The position numbers were made by a program, and so were the translations under genes. A model generated the notes under the pieces. It ran no database searches. It was given only the letters and a program-made list of their open reading frames with translations, and had not been told where the DNA came from. Shown here piece after piece: positions 9,279 through 18,534 of a DNA stretch of 64,000 bases. This stretch comes from Brooklawnia sp032229645 (GTDB taxonomy: Bacteria > Actinomycetota > Actinomycetes > Propionibacteriales > Propionibacteriaceae): contig CAVRLB010000010.1 in NCBI GenBank assembly GCA_963722295.1, forward strand, positions 248,001 to 312,000, given 5' to 3'. Positions within the stretch are counted from its first letter, which is position 1, and each line of letters opens with the position of its first letter.

Positions 9279-9641
9279 CGTCAGCTTCCTCCACGATCAA
9301 CCTGCATTGACGTCTGATTCGACAATGCTGAATCACCAGGCCACGGTTTGGGGTTTGCGTAAGAGCCCTGCTAGCGCGACTGTCGCGGGATCACTGCTGT
9401 GGTGCCGACCGTTGGAAGCGATCGACCAGAATTATCAAACAGTGCCCGCCAACAGGGGTTCAATTAACTCCATTAGCCAAGTGTAAAGCGAAACCACCAT
9501 ATCATCGCCCGCGACGCTCTCCAACACGCCAGCCACCCTGTCAGACCGCTGTGACTAGGGTCGAGATACACCCCAAGGCTCACAGGCGTGTCCGACAGGG
9601 TGCGCGCAGTCCCGGCCTCTGAAGAATCCCGCGCTCCAAGA
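9279..9641. other. Intergenic region upstream of the SLH-deacetylase gene
   Basis: A 363-base stretch between the gtrA-like gene and the deacetylase gene, both on the minus strand. It must hold the deacetylase promoter and the terminator of the gtrA-like gene. A long imperfect inverted repeat lies near its right end (9534-9602). No tRNA, small ORF with a convincing ribosome site, or riboswitch was seen. Confidence 0.5.
9534..9602. repeat. Long imperfect inverted repeat after the gtrA-like gene
   Basis: CACCCTGTC at 9534-9542 pairs with GACAGGGTG at 9594-9602, and the pairing continues inward with small bulges through CTGTGA and TCACAG, giving arms of about 21-23 bases around a loop of roughly 25. 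It sits about 40 bases past the gtrA-like stop, so a terminator role is likely. Confidence 0.55.
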
Positions 9642-10091
9642 TCAGGCCTTGCCTGCCTGCGTCTCCTCGGCTGCCACCGACTCTGCGGCACTGTGGCGCG
9701 GGTAGACCCAGAGCTTCATGATGGGGAAGTTCCACACAGTCGTCAGAGCGGTAGAAACGACCTTGCCGACCAAGTAGAGGTCCAGATGGCGATCAAACCC
9801 CTCGACGATTACCGCAGTGAGCACCATATTCGCTGCCAGCAGGATGCCGTAGCGAACCGCTGAGTTGCCCACATGCAGATCGGCACTGAAGGTGAACTTG
9901 CGTTGTAGTAAGAAGCTGTACAGTGTCGATAGTGCGAAGGCGATCGCGGCCGAAAGCCACGCGGGCACTCCAAGACCAGACTTGAGCAGCGCCAGCGAAC
10001 CGAAATCGATAACGAATGCGGAGCCGCCCACCAGTAAATAGCGCACCATCTGCTGCGCGACAGGTGGCAACCTATGCATCGGACTCCGCAT
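9642..10091 (-). CDS. GtrA-like membrane protein
   Basis: 149 residues with four hydrophobic segments (about residues 14-36, 44-62, 77-98 and 110-125), the GtrA topology. Typical motifs are RYLLVGGSAFVIDFG near the N-terminus and YSFLLQRKFTF in the loop before the third segment. GtrA family proteins are thought to flip or bind polyprenyl-linked sugars during glycan modification. The start is preceded by GAGAGGGG. It fits functionally with the GT2/DUF2304 pair at 4839-5893, although it is a separate transcription unit. Confidence 0.85.
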   Translation of the reverse strand: MRSPMHRLPPVAQQMVRYLLVGGSAFVIDFGSLALLKSGLGVPAWLSAAIAFALSTLYSFLLQRKFTFSADLHVGNSAVRYGILLAANMVLTAVIVEGFDRHLDLYLVGKVVSTALTTVWNFPIMKLWVYPRHSAAESVAAEETQAGKA

Positions 10092-10153
10092 CTCATTCCC
10101 CTCTCCTGACCATCGAACAGGCTAGCAGGCGGCGCCGAGCATCGAGATTTGCC

Positions 10154-10426
10154 TCATCGCACGTGGAAGCCGTTGATGTTGAGCGGTGCCTGCTCGCTGA
10201 CCTGGTAACGGTGGACGTCGGCCCAGGCCGGGCCCTCGCGCAGCCAGTCGATCATCTGGGCGACCGCGTGCGCATCGCCTTCGACCCAGGCCTCGACCGA
10301 CCCGTCATCGAGATTGCGCACCCAGCCATCGACGCCGAGTGCCTGCGCTCGGTCGAGCGCCGACCACCGGAACCCGACACCCTGGACGCGTCCGCTCACC
10401 ACCACCCGCACCGCGCGCTGAGTCAT
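10154..10426 (-). CDS. acyP: Acylphosphatase
   Basis: 90 residues, the standard length. It hydrolyses acyl-phosphates such as acetyl-phosphate or carbamoyl-phosphate. The phosphate-binding loop is SGRVQGVGFR (11-20) with catalytic Arg20, and the catalytic asparagine is N38 in WVRNLDDGSVE. It lies between the gtrA-like gene and the divergent L,D-transpeptidase gene with no obvious partner. Confidence 0.93.
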   Translation of the reverse strand: MTQRAVRVVVSGRVQGVGFRWSALDRAQALGVDGWVRNLDDGSVEAWVEGDAHAVAQMIDWLREGPAWADVHRYQVSEQAPLNINGFHVR

Positions 10427-10493
10427 GCATCCATGATGGCAACCGCGCCGCCATCTGACTAGCCGGTTCTTAGGCTCTTCGGCCGTTGTGACC

Positions 10494-10499
10494 TAAAAT
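10494..10499 (+). promoter_or_regulatory. Putative -10 box for the L,D-transpeptidase gene
   Basis: TAAAAT at 10494-10499, with a weak TTAGGC -35-like element 18 bases upstream at 10470-10475. It lies 23 bases before the ATG and leaves room for the GGAGG ribosome site. Confidence 0.4.
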
Positions 10500-10522
10500 G
10501 GGGAGGACGCTTGGAGGTTTCA

Positions 10523-11731
10523 ATGACATCTTCTCCGCTTCAGCTGACCCGGCGGAGTGCTCTGCTGGGTGCTGCGGGCCTGACCCTCGTCGGCTGTGCC
10601 AAGCCCCTGACAGACGGTGGGACGCCGGCAGCCGGGGGCTCGTCCGGCCAGAACGGAGAGCCGGCCACCAGCGGCGAAGGCGCAACGGCCATCACCATTA
10701 GCACCGCACACGGTCTGGACACGATGTGGCCGAACGAGCCGATCGACATCACGGTCGAGAACGGCACCATCAGTTCGGTGGCGGTCACCGACGCATCCGG
10801 CAACCAGATTCCCGGCAAGGTCAACGCCACCCAGTGGACGCCCGATCGCGGTGCCCTGGACGTGCGATCCAGCTATACCGCCGAGGTCACCGCGCAGGAC
10901 TCGAAGAAGCGCCAGAAGACAGTGACGGCGTCCATCGCAACGGTCAATCCCGCACTGGTGGTAGAAGTCGATTTCCGCTACGCCGATGGCGTGGCCGTCG
11001 GCAACGGGATGCCGATCTGGGTACGTTTCGACATGCCGGTAAACGACGATCAGCGCGCGGCCATCGAGAAGACGGCGTCCGTGCAGACCAGCCCGGTTCA
11101 GGAGGGCTCCTGGGGCTGGTCTGACAACACGACGCTGTTCTGGCGTCCCCGCGAATATTGGCAGTCGGGTTCGACCGCACATGTCGAGGTGCAGGCCGCC
11201 GGGCTTCCGGCAGGCGACACCTGGATCGCCAACAATGCCGCCGCCGATTACCTCTACGGCGACCTGCGGGTGATGGTGACCGATATCGACAACCACTCGC
11301 TGGCCTGCTACCAGAACGGCGCGCTCGTCAACACGATCCCTGTCAGCTGCGGCAAGCCGGGGCTCGAAACCATGATCGGCACCAAGGTGGTCATGGAGAA
11401 GCAGAGTCCGGTCGTGATGGACTCCGAGACGTTCGGGGTGAGCAACAGCTCGTCCGAGGGCTACAAGCTCGATGTCTACTGGGCGCAGCGGCTGACCTGG
11501 TCCGGCGAGTACTTCCATGCGGCGCCCTGGGCCGATGCCGACCACGGCTACCGCAATGTCAGCCACGGTTGCACCGGTATGACCGACGCGAACGCTCAAT
11601 GGCTGTACGGCTTCACCCAGGTCGGCGATCCGGCTGAGTTCACCGGCAGCACCTTCCCTGTGCAGGCCTATCAGACGATCGGTTGCTGGACCTATAGCTG
11701 GGCGGATTGGCAATCGCAAAGCGCCTTGTGA
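10523..11731 (+). CDS. L,D-transpeptidase lipoprotein with Ig-like domains
   Basis: 402 residues. The N-terminus TRRSALLGAAGLTLVGC has a twin arginine followed by a lipobox (LVGC), so export may be by Tat with lipidation. Two Ig-like domains are followed by a YkuD catalytic domain from about residue 250, with HAAPW and the active-site motif SHGCTGM, where the Cys attacks the peptide stem. This is the architecture of mycobacterial Ldt enzymes, which make 3-3 peptidoglycan cross-links. The ATG at 10523 has GGAGGT 5 bases upstream; a TTG four codons earlier is less likely because it overlaps that site. Confidence 0.9.
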   Translation: MTSSPLQLTRRSALLGAAGLTLVGCAKPLTDGGTPAAGGSSGQNGEPATSGEGATAITISTAHGLDTMWPNEPIDITVENGTISSVAVTDASGNQIPGKVNATQWTPDRGALDVRSSYTAEVTAQDSKKRQKTVTASIATVNPALVVEVDFRYADGVAVGNGMPIWVRFDMPVNDDQRAAIEKTASVQTSPVQEGSWGWSDNTTLFWRPREYWQSGSTAHVEVQAAGLPAGDTWIANNAAADYLYGDLRVMVTDIDNHSLACYQNGALVNTIPVSCGKPGLETMIGTKVVMEKQSPVVMDSETFGVSNSSSEGYKLDVYWAQRLTWSGEYFHAAPWADADHGYRNVSHGCTGMTDANAQWLYGFTQVGDPAEFTGSTFPVQAYQTIGCWTYSWADWQSQSAL

Positions 11732-11799
11732 GCAGCGCTTCGTGAAGCGATGAACGGCCTTCGGCAGCACTGTCTTCCGGCGTTGGACACAATGGAGAC

Positions 11800-12864
11800 A
11801 TGCTCACAGACGGAATCGCCTATCAGGCAGACCCGGCCCGCTATGACGGGTCAATGATCTATCGGCGTTGCGGACGTTCCGGGCTTCTGCTGCCCGCCAT
11901 CTCGCTCGGGCTCTGGCAGAACTTCGGTGATCTGCACACCGCCGGCAACCAGCGCGAGATCGTGCGAGCCGCCTTCGACGCCGGCATCACGCATTTCGAT
12001 CTCGCGAACAACTACGGTCCGCCGCCCGGCCAGGCCGAGATCAACTTCGGCGAGCTGCTGCGCACCGACCTCGCGCCATATCGCGACGAGCTGGTGATCT
12101 CGACCAAGGCCGGCTACGACATGTGGCCCGGTCCCTACGGGCAGGGCGGCGGCGGACGCAAGTACGTGCTCTCCTCGCTCGACCAGTCGCTGCGTCGTCT
12201 CGGTGTCGACTACGTCGATATCTTCTACTCGCACCGCTTCGATCCCGATACTCCACTCGAAGAGACCATCTCCGCCCTCGACCAGGCGGTACGCAGCGGC
12301 AAAGCGATCTATGCCGGCATCTCCAGCTACTCCGCCGAGCGCACCCGCGAGGCCGCTGAGATCGCGCGCGAACTCGGGAGGCCGCTGCTGATTCATCAGC
12401 CCAGCTACTCGATGATCAACCGCTGGATCGAGGAGCCCACCGGCGATGACGGCTCTTTGATCGAGCAGGCCGAGAAGCAGGGCATGGGCATCATCGCCTT
12501 CAGCGCATTGGCCCAGGGCATGCTGACCGATCGCTATCTCAACGGGGTGCCCACCGATTCGCGGGCGGCCCGCGGCGGCTCGCTGCCCATCGAATACCTG
12601 GACGAGAAGCACATCTGGCAGTTGCGTGCTCTCAATGACATCGCCGCCAAACGCGGCCAGTCGCTGGCTCAGTTGGCCATCGCCTGGGTGCTGCGGGACG
12701 AGCGCGTGACCTCGGCGCTGATCGGCGCGTCCAGCGTCAAGCAGTTAGAGACCTCGCTGGGTGCGCTGCAGAACCTCTCGTTCAGCGCCGATGAGTTGGC
12801 CGAGATCGGCACGTGCGCTGTCGATGCCGACATCAACAAATGGGCGAAGTCGTCCAAGGCCTGA
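11800..12864 (+). CDS. Aldo/keto reductase, YghZ/Gpr-like (L-glyceraldehyde 3-phosphate reductase)
   Basis: 354 residues, matching the YghZ branch, which detoxifies L-glyceraldehyde 3-phosphate and methylglyoxal with NADPH. The catalytic tetrad is visible: Asp and Tyr in FDLANNYG, Lys in STKAGYD and His in YSHRFD. The N-terminal MIYRRCGRSGLLLPAISLGLWQNFG and the GRKYVLSSLDQSLRRL segment fit this subgroup closely, as do the C-terminal IGASSVKQLE residues for the cofactor phosphate. No clear ribosome site is seen. A strong hairpin follows the gene. Confidence 0.88.
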   Translation: MLTDGIAYQADPARYDGSMIYRRCGRSGLLLPAISLGLWQNFGDLHTAGNQREIVRAAFDAGITHFDLANNYGPPPGQAEINFGELLRTDLAPYRDELVISTKAGYDMWPGPYGQGGGGRKYVLSSLDQSLRRLGVDYVDIFYSHRFDPDTPLEETISALDQAVRSGKAIYAGISSYSAERTREAAEIARELGRPLLIHQPSYSMINRWIEEPTGDDGSLIEQAEKQGMGIIAFSALAQGMLTDRYLNGVPTDSRAARGGSLPIEYLDEKHIWQLRALNDIAAKRGQSLAQLAIAWVLRDERVTSALIGASSVKQLETSLGALQNLSFSADELAEIGTCAVDADINKWAKSSKA

Positions 12865-12873
12865 TTTCTGCCA

Positions 12874-12917
12874 ACACGTGGGGTGCGGAGGCTGCAATGC
12901 GTCCGCACCCCACGTGT
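12874..12917. terminator. Strong bidirectional terminator hairpin
   Basis: Perfect 16-base stem, ACACGTGGGGTGCGGA at 12874-12889 and its complement at 12902-12917, with a 12-base loop. It lies between the aldo/keto reductase gene and the convergent antitoxin remnant. Confidence 0.8.
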
Positions 12918-12922
12918 GTGGT

Positions 12923-13075
12923 CTATACCAGCTCGTGATCGCGGTGCGGCTCCAGACGGATCCCCAAAGCCCGAGTGACCTTTAGGACGGTCGACCACGT
13001 GGGGTTCCCGTTCTCGGACAGCGCTCGGTAAAGCCCGTCACGACTCATGCCAACTCGGCGGGCCAATTCACTCAT
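12923..13075 (-). pseudogene. C-terminal remnant of a HigA-like (addiction module) antitoxin
   Basis: A 50-codon reading frame beginning MSELARRVGMSRDGLYRALS and continuing NGNPTWSTVLKVTRALGIRL is the helix-turn-helix and C-terminal part of the antidote family related to HigA/XRE, normally about 95-100 residues. In the same frame the preceding codons (PGIARSGN) still resemble the family, but a stop codon follows within eight codons and the adjacent sequence is the end of the hydrolase gene. No toxin gene is nearby. It may be a decayed half-gene; expression from the internal ATG cannot be excluded. Confidence 0.6.
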
Positions 13076-13099
13076 GTTGCCCGAGCGAGCGATGCCAGG

Positions 13100-13942
13100 C
13101 TAAGCGAGGAAGGCGAGCAACGCTTGGGCGACCTCGTCCGGGTGCGAGGCGAGCAGCCCGTGCGGGCCGTCCGGGATCGGCTTCATGGTGACGGCGTCCA
13201 AGAACTGTGGCATCCGCGCACCGCTTGCCGCGAAAGGCACGACCTGGTCGCCCTGGCCGTGAATCACCAGCGCCGGCACCTTGAGTTTCGCCAGATCTTG
13301 CCGGAAATCGGTCAGCCACAAGGGGATACAAGCTGCCAGAGCATTCACATTGCCCTGCCCTGCGATCATGATCGAATGGTCGATCTCGGACGCAGGGACC
13401 ATCAGCTTCGCCCCGCCATCATCGGTGGGCACCGAGTAGAAATTGGTCAGGAAGCCTTTGAGGAAACCGGGCGGATCGGCCAGCAGGCCGGACTGCATCT
13501 CGGCGGCCGCGTCCGGGGTGAAAGCGCCATCGGGGTTGTCGGGCAGGGTCGCGTCCAGGCAGGGTGTGATCGCAGCGATGAAGCCAGCCGCAGTAATGCG
13601 CCCGGTCCCGTGGTTTGCGACGTAGCGGGCGACCTCTCCGCCGCCCATCGAGAATCCGACCAGCGCGACGTCGACCAGATCGAGTTCGCAGAGCAGTGCG
13701 TCAAGATCGGCAGCGAAGGTGTCGTAGTCGAAACCGGAGCCCGGCTTGCCGGATCGCCCGAACCCGCGTCGGTCATAAGCGATGACCCGGTGGCCCGCCC
13801 GCTGCAGAACAGCGCCGATCTGCTTCCAGGACGCCTCGGACGCCGGCCAGCCGTGCACCAGAACGACCGGCCTGCCCATCCCTGCGCTGTCGGTGAAGTA
13901 GATCTCGGTGGGGTGGTCGCCACCAACGTTCAGCATGGGCAT
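13100..13942 (-). CDS. Alpha/beta hydrolase (haloperoxidase/arylesterase-like)
   Basis: 280 residues from the ATG that has AAGGAGG 6 bases upstream. The oxyanion motif VHGWPASE is at about 29-36, the nucleophile elbow GFSMGGG places Ser98, the acid is the Asp in HGQGDQVVP and the base the His in DGPHGL near the C-terminus. The fold resembles cofactor-free haloperoxidases and small esterases, and the substrate is unknown. The stop codon abuts the antitoxin remnant downstream, which suggests a past rearrangement at the 3' end. Confidence 0.85.
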   Translation of the reverse strand: MPMLNVGGDHPTEIYFTDSAGMGRPVVLVHGWPASEASWKQIGAVLQRAGHRVIAYDRRGFGRSGKPGSGFDYDTFAADLDALLCELDLVDVALVGFSMGGGEVARYVANHGTGRITAAGFIAAITPCLDATLPDNPDGAFTPDAAAEMQSGLLADPPGFLKGFLTNFYSVPTDDGGAKLMVPASEIDHSIMIAGQGNVNALAACIPLWLTDFRQDLAKLKVPALVIHGQGDQVVPFAASGARMPQFLDAVTMKPIPDGPHGLLASHPDEVAQALLAFLA

Positions 13943-14039
13943 GGATACCTCCTTGGATCCGTATGAATGTCTCGATTCTGTCACGAGCCAGCGTAGGATT
14001 CCGCGCTAGCACGGTCACAGCTGAGAGCGCCGTGGGCGA

Positions 14040-14366
14040 TCAGGAAGCATACCTGTCGAGATACTCCCGCAGGGCGTCACGAACCACGTCGGATGATCGC
14101 CGGCCCTGCGCTGCCGCGACCGCGTCCAGCCGGTCACGATCGCTCTGCGTCACTCGCAAACTCAGTGCCGGAGAGCGCTTTCCACCACCGCTCAGTGATG
14201 GACGACCACCCCGCCGCTCCGCGCGCTCAGCCAGCTCTGCGGCGCGCCGTTCGGTCAAACGGCGCCCACCGACCACAAATACTTCGCCATCGAGATCGAT
14301 ATCGGTGACGACCACGTCGGGGCCGAAGGTGGCCGGGAATCCCTCGGGGGGCTTCTTACTGTTCAT
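14040..14366 (-). CDS. Ribbon-helix-helix antitoxin-like protein
   Basis: 108 residues from ATG 14366, which follows GGAGG. The first half is acidic (VVTDIDLDGEVFVVGGRRL) and probably wraps the partner. The C-terminal LSLRVTQSDRDRLDAVAA followed by SSDVVRDALREYL is a ribbon-helix-helix DNA-binding fold. The start overlaps the upstream gene by 11 bases, so the two are translationally coupled with the presumed toxin first, as in BrnT-BrnA. It probably neutralises that protein and represses the operon. Confidence 0.75.
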   Translation of the reverse strand: MNSKKPPEGFPATFGPDVVVTDIDLDGEVFVVGGRRLTERRAAELAERAERRGGRPSLSGGGKRSPALSLRVTQSDRDRLDAVAAAQGRRSSDVVRDALREYLDRYAS

Positions 14367-14589
14367 CGTTCCTCCATCTCCTCGGCATCGCATGGACGAC
14401 CGCAAACCCTGCACCGCGATCATCTCGAACTATTCCGAGCTCGATCGCCAAACCTGTTGCGTCGACGCCTACGTAAAGCGCCATGTCGCCATCCATCTCG
14501 ACGAATACGGCTCCCGCGAGGGCCTCGCGGATCCGGCGGCTCGACAGCTTGTGCTTTCGAGCCGTACTCGTGATCCGGACAGCTTCCAT
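14356..14589 (-). CDS. Small toxin-like partner of the ribbon-helix-helix protein
   Basis: 77 residues. It opens VRITSTARKHKLSSRRIREAL and ends in a strand with VVHAMPRRWR. I recall small actinobacterial proteins of this general shape (an 'ARKH..' start and an 'HAMP.R' end) paired with ribbon-helix-helix antitoxins and loosely similar to BrnT/DUF4258 RNase toxins. No catalytic residue is proven; the conserved His and Arg near the end are candidates. A palindrome-like CCACAATTGTG just upstream of the start could be the operator. The toxin call rests on gene pairing and size. Confidence 0.55.
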   Translation of the reverse strand: MEAVRITSTARKHKLSSRRIREALAGAVFVEMDGDMALYVGVDATGLAIELGIVRDDRGAGFAVVHAMPRRWRNDEQ

Positions 14590-14683
14590 TCCACAATTGT
14601 GTCATACACAACCGCGCCATACCCGGGCATTGCATGCCGGATCGCCACCCAGAGCCCTGAGACATACTGTCAGTGCAGGCCAC

Positions 14684-14689
14684 TAGGGT
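14684..14689 (+). promoter_or_regulatory. Putative leaderless promoter -10 box of the PBP gene
   Basis: TAGGGT ends 7 bases before the ATG at 14697, the spacing expected if transcription starts at the A of the start codon. No ribosome site is present upstream of that ATG. Confidence 0.5.
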
Positions 14690-14696
14690 TGGACAC

Positions 14697-16652
14697 ATGC
14701 GGCGACTCAACGGCAATGGACCCCGATGGCTGATCGGGCTGCTCGCTGTGGCCATGCTCGTGGCCGGCTGCACGAGCGCGCCGTTCAAGCCCAAGCCATC
14801 ACCCGGTGGTGCAGAGGCCGCAGGCAGCCTCGCCGCGGCCCTGGAACAGGGTTCCATCGATGATCTTCGGTTCTCGGGTGACAAAGACCGCGCGATCCTC
14901 GACTATCAGCAGGCGACCGGTGCTCTCGACGGCTTGCTGCCCACCGTCGAGGTCACGGCGGTCGACTATGCCGACTCCGGCACCGAAGCCACCGTCCAGC
15001 TCAGTCAGAGCTACGAGTTCACTCAGAACCGGTGGTCGTTCGGCTCGTCCGCATCGCTGAGCTATGTCGACGGCAATTGGCAGATCGACTGGACGCCCGG
15101 CATCGTGCACCCCGAACTCACCGGGACCACCCGCCTGTCAGACCAACGCACCACGCCTCGCCGCGGCTCCATCGTCGATGGCCAAGGCATGGCGATCGTC
15201 GAAGAACGCCCTGTTTACAAGGTCGGCATCGACAAGACGCTGATCGAGCCCGACCAGTACGAGCAATCGGCGCGCGCGCTTGCCCAGCTGATGGGCATCG
15301 ACGCCGATCCGTTCGCCGAGCAGGTCTCCGCGGCCGGCCCGCAGGCCTTCGTGCTGGCGATCACCGTCCGCGAGGGTCAGGTGCCGCCGCAGATCGAGTC
15401 GATCCTGGGTGCGGTCGCGCTCGGCAGCACCCTTCCGCTGGGTCCGTCCAGTACCTTCGCACGCGGCATTCTCGGGACAGCCGGCGAAGCGACCGCCGAA
15501 GACATCGCTGCCGGCGAGGGCCAGATCGTCGAGGGCGATATCGTCGGCCAGTCCGGCCTGCAGCAGATCCACGACACCGAGTTGCGCGGCCTGCCCGGAC
15601 ATGCCATCAGCATCATCGACCGTAGCGAAAGCCAGTTGGAGAAGCTGCCGCCGCAGACCGCGAGCCCCGGCCCGCAGACCTCGCCCGGCGCGACTGCATC
15701 GTCGGGCGCCAGTGCCCCGGCCACCAGCGGAAAGCTGCTCTTCTCGGTCGCGCCGGTCAACGGCACCTCGCTGCAGCTGACGATGAACACCGATCTGCAG
15801 CGCAAGGCCGAAGCCATCGTGGCGCCGCACACCGACAACCTGGTCATGCTGGTCGTGCTCGACAAGGCCTCCGGCGGGGTGCTGGCTGCCGCCGAATCGC
15901 CCGCAGCCGGCGTCCAATCGTTCTCGACGACCGGCGCCTATCCGCCGGGCTCCACCATGAAGCTGTCCACCTCGCTGGCGCTGATCCGGCAGGGCTATAC
16001 GCCCAGCTCGCTGGTCAACTGCTCACCGACCGCGACCATCAACGGCCGCGAGTTCAAGAACCATCCCGCCTATCCCACCTCGCTGATGGGCATGGTGCCG
16101 CTCGACACCGCGGTGGCGGCGTCGTGCAATACGGCCTTCCTCAATGCCTCCCAGCAGATCTCCAGCGATCAGTTCGCCAGCGCGGCGGCGAGCCTCGGCT
16201 TGGGCGTCGACTACGACACCGGATTCGGTGCTTTCTACGGTTCGGTCCCCAAGGTGGACGACCCGGTGGAGCACGCCGCGGGGATGATCGGGCAGGGTCA
16301 GGTGCTGATGTCGCCGCTGGCACTGAGCGCCGAGGCGGCCTCGGTGGCGAACGGCCGCACCACGGTTCCCTATCTCGTCCAAAGCGAGCAGCCCACCTCG
16401 ACAGCCCAGCCGCTCACCGCGGACGAGGCAGCCATGCTGCGCGACCTGATGCAACAGGTGGTGTCTCGGGGCACCGCGATGCAGATGCAGGGAATCCTCG
16501 AGGGCGCGAAGACCGGCACCGCCGAATTCGGGGACGCCTCGCAATCGCATAGCTGGATCGTGGGCTGGAACGATCAGTATGCGATCTGCGCGATGTCATA
16601 CAACGGAGATGGCGCCGACAAACAGGCCGTCATCGATTTCATCACCGGCTGA
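14697..16652 (+). CDS. Penicillin-binding lipoprotein, class B type with NTF2-like N-terminal domain
   Basis: 651 residues. The N-terminal stretch WLIGLLAVAMLVAGC is a lipoprotein signal (lipobox LVAGC). An NTF2/MecA-N-like domain (about 35-130) and a dimerisation region precede a transpeptidase domain with all three motifs: STMK in YPPGSTMKLST, SCN in AASCNTAF and KTG in AKTGTAEF. It cross-links peptidoglycan outside the membrane and would bind beta-lactams. Lipid anchoring in place of a membrane helix is less common for class B PBPs. The mscS-type gene follows 12 bases later. Confidence 0.9.
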   Translation: MRRLNGNGPRWLIGLLAVAMLVAGCTSAPFKPKPSPGGAEAAGSLAAALEQGSIDDLRFSGDKDRAILDYQQATGALDGLLPTVEVTAVDYADSGTEATVQLSQSYEFTQNRWSFGSSASLSYVDGNWQIDWTPGIVHPELTGTTRLSDQRTTPRRGSIVDGQGMAIVEERPVYKVGIDKTLIEPDQYEQSARALAQLMGIDADPFAEQVSAAGPQAFVLAITVREGQVPPQIESILGAVALGSTLPLGPSSTFARGILGTAGEATAEDIAAGEGQIVEGDIVGQSGLQQIHDTELRGLPGHAISIIDRSESQLEKLPPQTASPGPQTSPGATASSGASAPATSGKLLFSVAPVNGTSLQLTMNTDLQRKAEAIVAPHTDNLVMLVVLDKASGGVLAAAESPAAGVQSFSTTGAYPPGSTMKLSTSLALIRQGYTPSSLVNCSPTATINGREFKNHPAYPTSLMGMVPLDTAVAASCNTAFLNASQQISSDQFASAAASLGLGVDYDTGFGAFYGSVPKVDDPVEHAAGMIGQGQVLMSPLALSAEAASVANGRTTVPYLVQSEQPTSTAQPLTADEAAMLRDLMQQVVSRGTAMQMQGILEGAKTGTAEFGDASQSHSWIVGWNDQYAICAMSYNGDGADKQAVIDFITG

Positions 16653-16664
16653 TCCGGAGTGCAC

Positions 16665-17528
<864 letters not shown>

Positions 17529-17577
17529 CCAGGGCCTCCACCCCGATCGACGACTGACTCCAAGAAATCGCGTGCCC

Positions 17578-18489
17578 ATGACCGACCTACCGAACCCCGC
17601 CAAACCGAACGCACCCATCTCCCATGAGGTGGCGATCGGTTGTGCGCTGGGCTCGGTGATCTGCGTCGAATCCGGCGCTGCGCTGGGCAAGGGACTCTTC
17701 GATCTGATCCCGGCCCTCAGCGTGGCCTGGTTGCGCTTCACCTTCGCAACGCTCGTGCTGGTCGTCCTGCAGACGGTCACCACCAGGGTGCGCCACGCCC
17801 GCCATCTCGGATCGCGGTCGCGCACACCATTGAGCCGGCGAAGCCTGCTCGCACTGGCCGGCTACTCGGTCGCGCTGATCACCATGAACACCGCGTTCTA
17901 CCTGGCCATCCGGACGATCCCGCTCGGCATCGCGGTCACCATCGAATATCTCGGCCCGCTCGCGGTTGCCATCATCGGCTCGCGCGGACGCCTGGATCTG
18001 CTCTGGGCGGGGCTGGCAGGGCTGGGTGTCGTGCTGCTCGGCTTCCGACCCGAGCCCCTCGACCCGACCGGACTGGGCTTCGTGCTGGTGGCTGCCTGCT
18101 GCTGGGCGGGGTACATCATGCTGGGCGCCCGGGCCCGCGAGTACTGGCGGGGAGCGGATCTGGTGACCATCGCCTGCGCGTCCGGTGCCGTCGTGTTGGC
18201 ATTCCCCGCCATTCACGCCGGCGGTGGTCCCTTGTGGACGCCGGGCGTGCTCATCATGGGGCTGGTCGTCGGTGTCTTCAGTTCGGTGCTGCCCTACCGG
18301 CTCGACCTCATCGCTTTGGGCGGGATCTCGCCCAACATCTTCAGCATTCTGCAGTCACTGGCTCCGGCGGCTGCGGCGATCGCCGGCTGGGTGCTGCTGG
18401 GCGAAGTACTCGGTCTCACCGACTGGATGGCCTTGGCGGCGGTGGCGATCGCATCGGCCGGGGCAACCATCGCCTCGTCCGGTCGTTAA
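17578..18489 (+). CDS. EamA/RhtA-type exporter
   Basis: 303 residues with ten hydrophobic segments in two EamA halves. Features such as SGAALGKGLFDLIPALSVAWLR and the GIAVTIEYLGPLAVA segment are typical of the RhtA threonine/homoserine exporter branch of the drug/metabolite transporter superfamily. It likely exports amino acids or similar metabolites by proton exchange. It lies 49 bases after the mscS-type gene. A GTG two codons upstream of the chosen ATG is an alternative start. Confidence 0.82.
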   Translation: MTDLPNPAKPNAPISHEVAIGCALGSVICVESGAALGKGLFDLIPALSVAWLRFTFATLVLVVLQTVTTRVRHARHLGSRSRTPLSRRSLLALAGYSVALITMNTAFYLAIRTIPLGIAVTIEYLGPLAVAIIGSRGRLDLLWAGLAGLGVVLLGFRPEPLDPTGLGFVLVAACCWAGYIMLGARAREYWRGADLVTIACASGAVVLAFPAIHAGGGPLWTPGVLIMGLVVGVFSSVLPYRLDLIALGGISPNIFSILQSLAPAAAAIAGWVLLGEVLGLTDWMALAAVAIASAGATIASSGR

Positions 18490-18521
18490 CAGACCACGAT
18501 CTGGCGCAGAGGCTGCGCGGC

Positions 18522-18527
18522 TAGACT
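18522..18527 (+). promoter_or_regulatory. Putative leaderless promoter -10 box of cca
   Basis: TAGACT ends 7 bases before the ATG at 18535 and there is no ribosome site, as expected for a leaderless transcript. Confidence 0.5.
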
Positions 18528-18534
18528 GGTTCAA

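Noticed and set aside
10520..11770. Open frame of 416 codons opposite the L,D-transpeptidase gene
   Set aside because: Antisense shadow; the plus strand has a complete lipoprotein signal, a ribosome site and the YkuD active site.
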